Source: Bacteroidetes bacterium OLB12 (GTDB lineage: Bacteria; Bacteroidota; Bacteroidia; Cytophagales; Cyclobacteriaceae). Taken from it: a stretch of 64,000 bases of DNA. Shown piece by piece: positions 62,221 to 64,000 of the stretch. The notes beneath the pieces were generated by a model that was not told where the DNA came from, made no database searches, and saw only the letters and a program-made list of their open reading frames with translations. The DNA lies in the NCBI GenBank assembly GCA_001567185.1, contig LNFR01000009.1, forward strand, positions 1 to 64,000, in the 5' to 3' direction. Made by a program: the position numbers and the translations under genes. Positions within the stretch are counted from its first letter, which is position 1. Every line of letters begins with the position of its first letter.

Positions 62221-64000
62221 ATGAAACGCTTTCTTCTCCTGCTTGTATTGCTTCCGGCCATTGCCTACTCCCAACATCAATCCAAAATAGCACGCATCGA
62301 TTCGGTACTCACCTACCTGCATCAATACCACCTCTTCAACGGCACGGTATTGATTGGTGAAAAAGGAAAAGTGCTTTATAAAAAAAGCATTTGGTATCGC
62401 CCATCCGCAAACCCAACAACCGCTTACAACCGCTTCGGCTTTTAACCTGGCATCGGTAAGCAAACAGTTTTATACCATGATGGCTATGATGTTGAAAGAG
62501 CAAGGCAAACTGCAATACGATGATGCGGTGCAAAAATATCTGCCTGCCTTTCCCTACAGCAACATCACCATTCGCCAGCTCATGAACCAGACTTCCGGCT
62601 TGCCCGAATACTTTGATATTGCGCAGGGTGATATGAATCCGCTTGATACGCTCACCAATGCTTCGTTGCTTGCGTTGCTGGCACATAAAAAGCCACCGCT
62701 GGTATTTGAACCGGGCACAAAATGGGAATACTGCAACACCAACTACACCACATTGGCCTCGATCATCGAAAAAGTTTCCGGTATGTCTTGTGAACAATTT
62801 TTTGCCAGGCATATTGCTGCCCCTCTTAAGCTAAACAACACCTACGTTTATCACCTTAAACTAAAATCATATCCACCTTCGCGTGTGTTTGGATTCTCTT
62901 ATGATGGCAGCCACTATGAACTGAATGACCTGCTGCGGTTTGATGGCATTGTGGGCGATGGCAATGTGTATTCGTCTGTTGAGGATTTGTACAAATGGGA
63001 TCAAGCCCTGTACACCGAAAAGTTGGTGAAGAAGAGCACGTTTACCGAAGCCATTACTGCCGGAAAACTTAACAATGGAGAAAACACCGAGTATGGTTTT
63101 GGTTGGTTTATCCGCGTGCCCGGAAAAGTAGTTGCACACACAGGAAGTTGGGTGGGTTTTCTTACGGAGATAACGCGGTACATCGATCGGAATCAAACCA
63201 TTATTGTATTAGAAAACTCCGCAAACGGTTATGCACGTACATTGATAAAAAATATTTGGGACGGAAAACCGGTAACCTTACCCAAAACCCATGTAATCAC
63301 GAACGTAAAAATTATTGACGGTACCGGGTTGCCTGCGGTGGCCGGAAGTGTGCGGGTACTAAACAACCGCGTCTGGCATGTGGGTAAGCTTACTGCTTTT
63401 AATGGTGAAAGTACTACCGATGGAAAAGGCAAGGTATTGGCTCCGGGTTTTATCGATAATCATAGTCACCACGATGGCGGTCTTGAAAAAAACCCTTCGG
63501 CCCTCGCAGTAACGAGCCAGGGTATAACCACGATTGTAGTGGGTCAGGATGGTAGGTCGGATGCCATGGACTCCATTCAACAGGCTATTAAAAAAACACC
63601 GGTAAGCGTAAACGTAGCTTCATTTACCGGGCATGCTTCGTTGCGCGAAAAGGTGATGGGCAAAAACCTGTTTCGCAAAGCTACACCTGCCGAGATTGAC
63701 TCTATGAAAGTATTATTGAGCCATGAAATGGACAAAGGTTCTTTGGGCTTAAGCACCGGCCTTGAGTATGAAGAAGCATTTTACAGCTCGCGCGATGAGG
63801 TGGTGGCCCTGGCTAAAGTGGCGGGTGAAAAAGGGGGGCGTTATATCAGCCATATTCGCAGTGAGGATTTGAACCTGGAGGATGCCATTGATGAAATTCT
63901 GGCGATTGGGTACGAAGCCAAAATTCCTGTACAGATAACCCACATAAAAATTGCTATGCGCAGCAAGTGGGGCCACTCCGAAAAAATTTTACGGCAACTG
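62221..64000 (+). pseudogene. serine hydrolase (class C) fused to D-aminoacylase-like amidohydrolase, frameshifted and truncated at right edge
   Basis: The first 55 codons (signal peptide KRFLLLLVLLPAIAYSQ, then YHLFNGTVLIGEKG) hit a frameshift at the A7 run 62380-62386. Removing one A gives KKAFGIAHPQTQQPLTTASAF and an open frame to the window end (538 codons). The repaired protein has a class C serine hydrolase domain (about 20-345). Its motifs are SxxK as SVSK in LASVSKQFYTM, YxN as YCN, and HTG in VAHTGSWVGF. A second domain begins THVITNVKIIDGTGLP with metal motif GFIDNHSHHDGG, then GHASLRE, GLSTGLEYE, ISHIRSED and ITHIK, matching N-acyl-D-amino-acid deacylases. The C-terminus lies outside the window. 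Confidence 0.8.

Noticed and set aside
62336-62812. Minus-strand frame of 158 codons
   Set aside because: It is antisense to the serine hydrolase domain, which is continuous once a single A is removed at 62380-62386.
1-64000. tRNA, rRNA, CRISPR arrays, insertion sequences and prophage genes
   Set aside because: I looked in the intergenic gaps and found no cloverleaf-like or repeat-spacer patterns, transposase genes or integrases. Small ncRNAs cannot be excluded by eye.

Overview
The window reads as a chromosomal segment of a Bacteroidota bacterium, most likely of the Cytophagales/Cytophagia. Supporting signs are a gldD gliding lipoprotein gene next to ssb, the tiny Lys/Arg-rich AURKAIP1/COX24-type protein beside RNase G, a bifunctional-type phosphoglucose/phosphomannose isomerase, several LytTR regulators, many exported lipoproteins, DinB-like proteins, and TAnnTTTG promoter elements in place of E. 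coli-type -10 boxes. Coding density is high. No stretch without a gene exceeds about 300 bases, and I see no rRNA, tRNA, CRISPR array, insertion sequence or phage gene. The genus is not determined.

Layout. 1-3102 (minus): left-edge gene fragment, PolB-type exonuclease, small conserved protein, lipB, SIS-domain isomerase. 3147-8019: yraN, a frameshifted exported YwqK-like gene, htpG, RNase G. 8077-9369 (minus): AURKAIP1-type peptide, TPR protein, HU protein. 9652-14068 (plus): mutY, ssb, gldD, recG. 14123-24050 (plus): a propeller/Y_Y_Y protein, lipoprotein, DinB-like protein, PBP4-type peptidase, GH3 enzyme with a small coiled-coil partner, hutG and hutF, and a membrane LytTR regulator. 24082-28254 (minus): serine hydrolase plus barrel-like protein, Tat-exported TIM-barrel protein, a broken yceI, and a dioxygenase-like lipoprotein. 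28385-30102: a LytS/LytT two-component pair. 30146-35127 (minus): a DUF3857-like protein lacking its transglutaminase core, mutS, and an exported methyltransferase. 35359-37401: ECF sigma, putative anti-sigma, and a kinase-like protein without an ATPase domain. 37576-43832: a membrane/SRPBCC gene with two frameshifts, a DUF5519 gene, a SpoU methyltransferase, a PQQ sugar dehydrogenase, purM, and a GH9 cellulase gene with two frameshifts. 43999-48042: a four-gene operon ending in an exported TPR-CHAT protease. 48180-52465: S9 peptidase, DinB-like protein, dienelactone hydrolase-like protein. 52563-57701: CBS protein, acyl-CoA ligase, polA. 57761-58323: a MazF-type toxin-antitoxin pair. 58411-64000: a porin, a FlgO/HEAT protein, a small protein, and a right-edge gene fusing a class C serine hydrolase to a D-aminoacylase-like amidohydrolase.

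The most unusual locus is the CHAT operon. A 24-codon ORF there encodes a peptide that closely resembles the C-terminal tail of the neighbouring exported 140-residue protein, just upstream of a predicted Cys-His protease. This is a candidate protease-substrate or peptide-tag system.

A second window-wide observation is at least eight single-base frameshifts in six genes. Most lie in short homopolymer runs, and homology or an ATGA overlap continues across each break. Sequencing or assembly indels are therefore a serious alternative to true pseudogenes.
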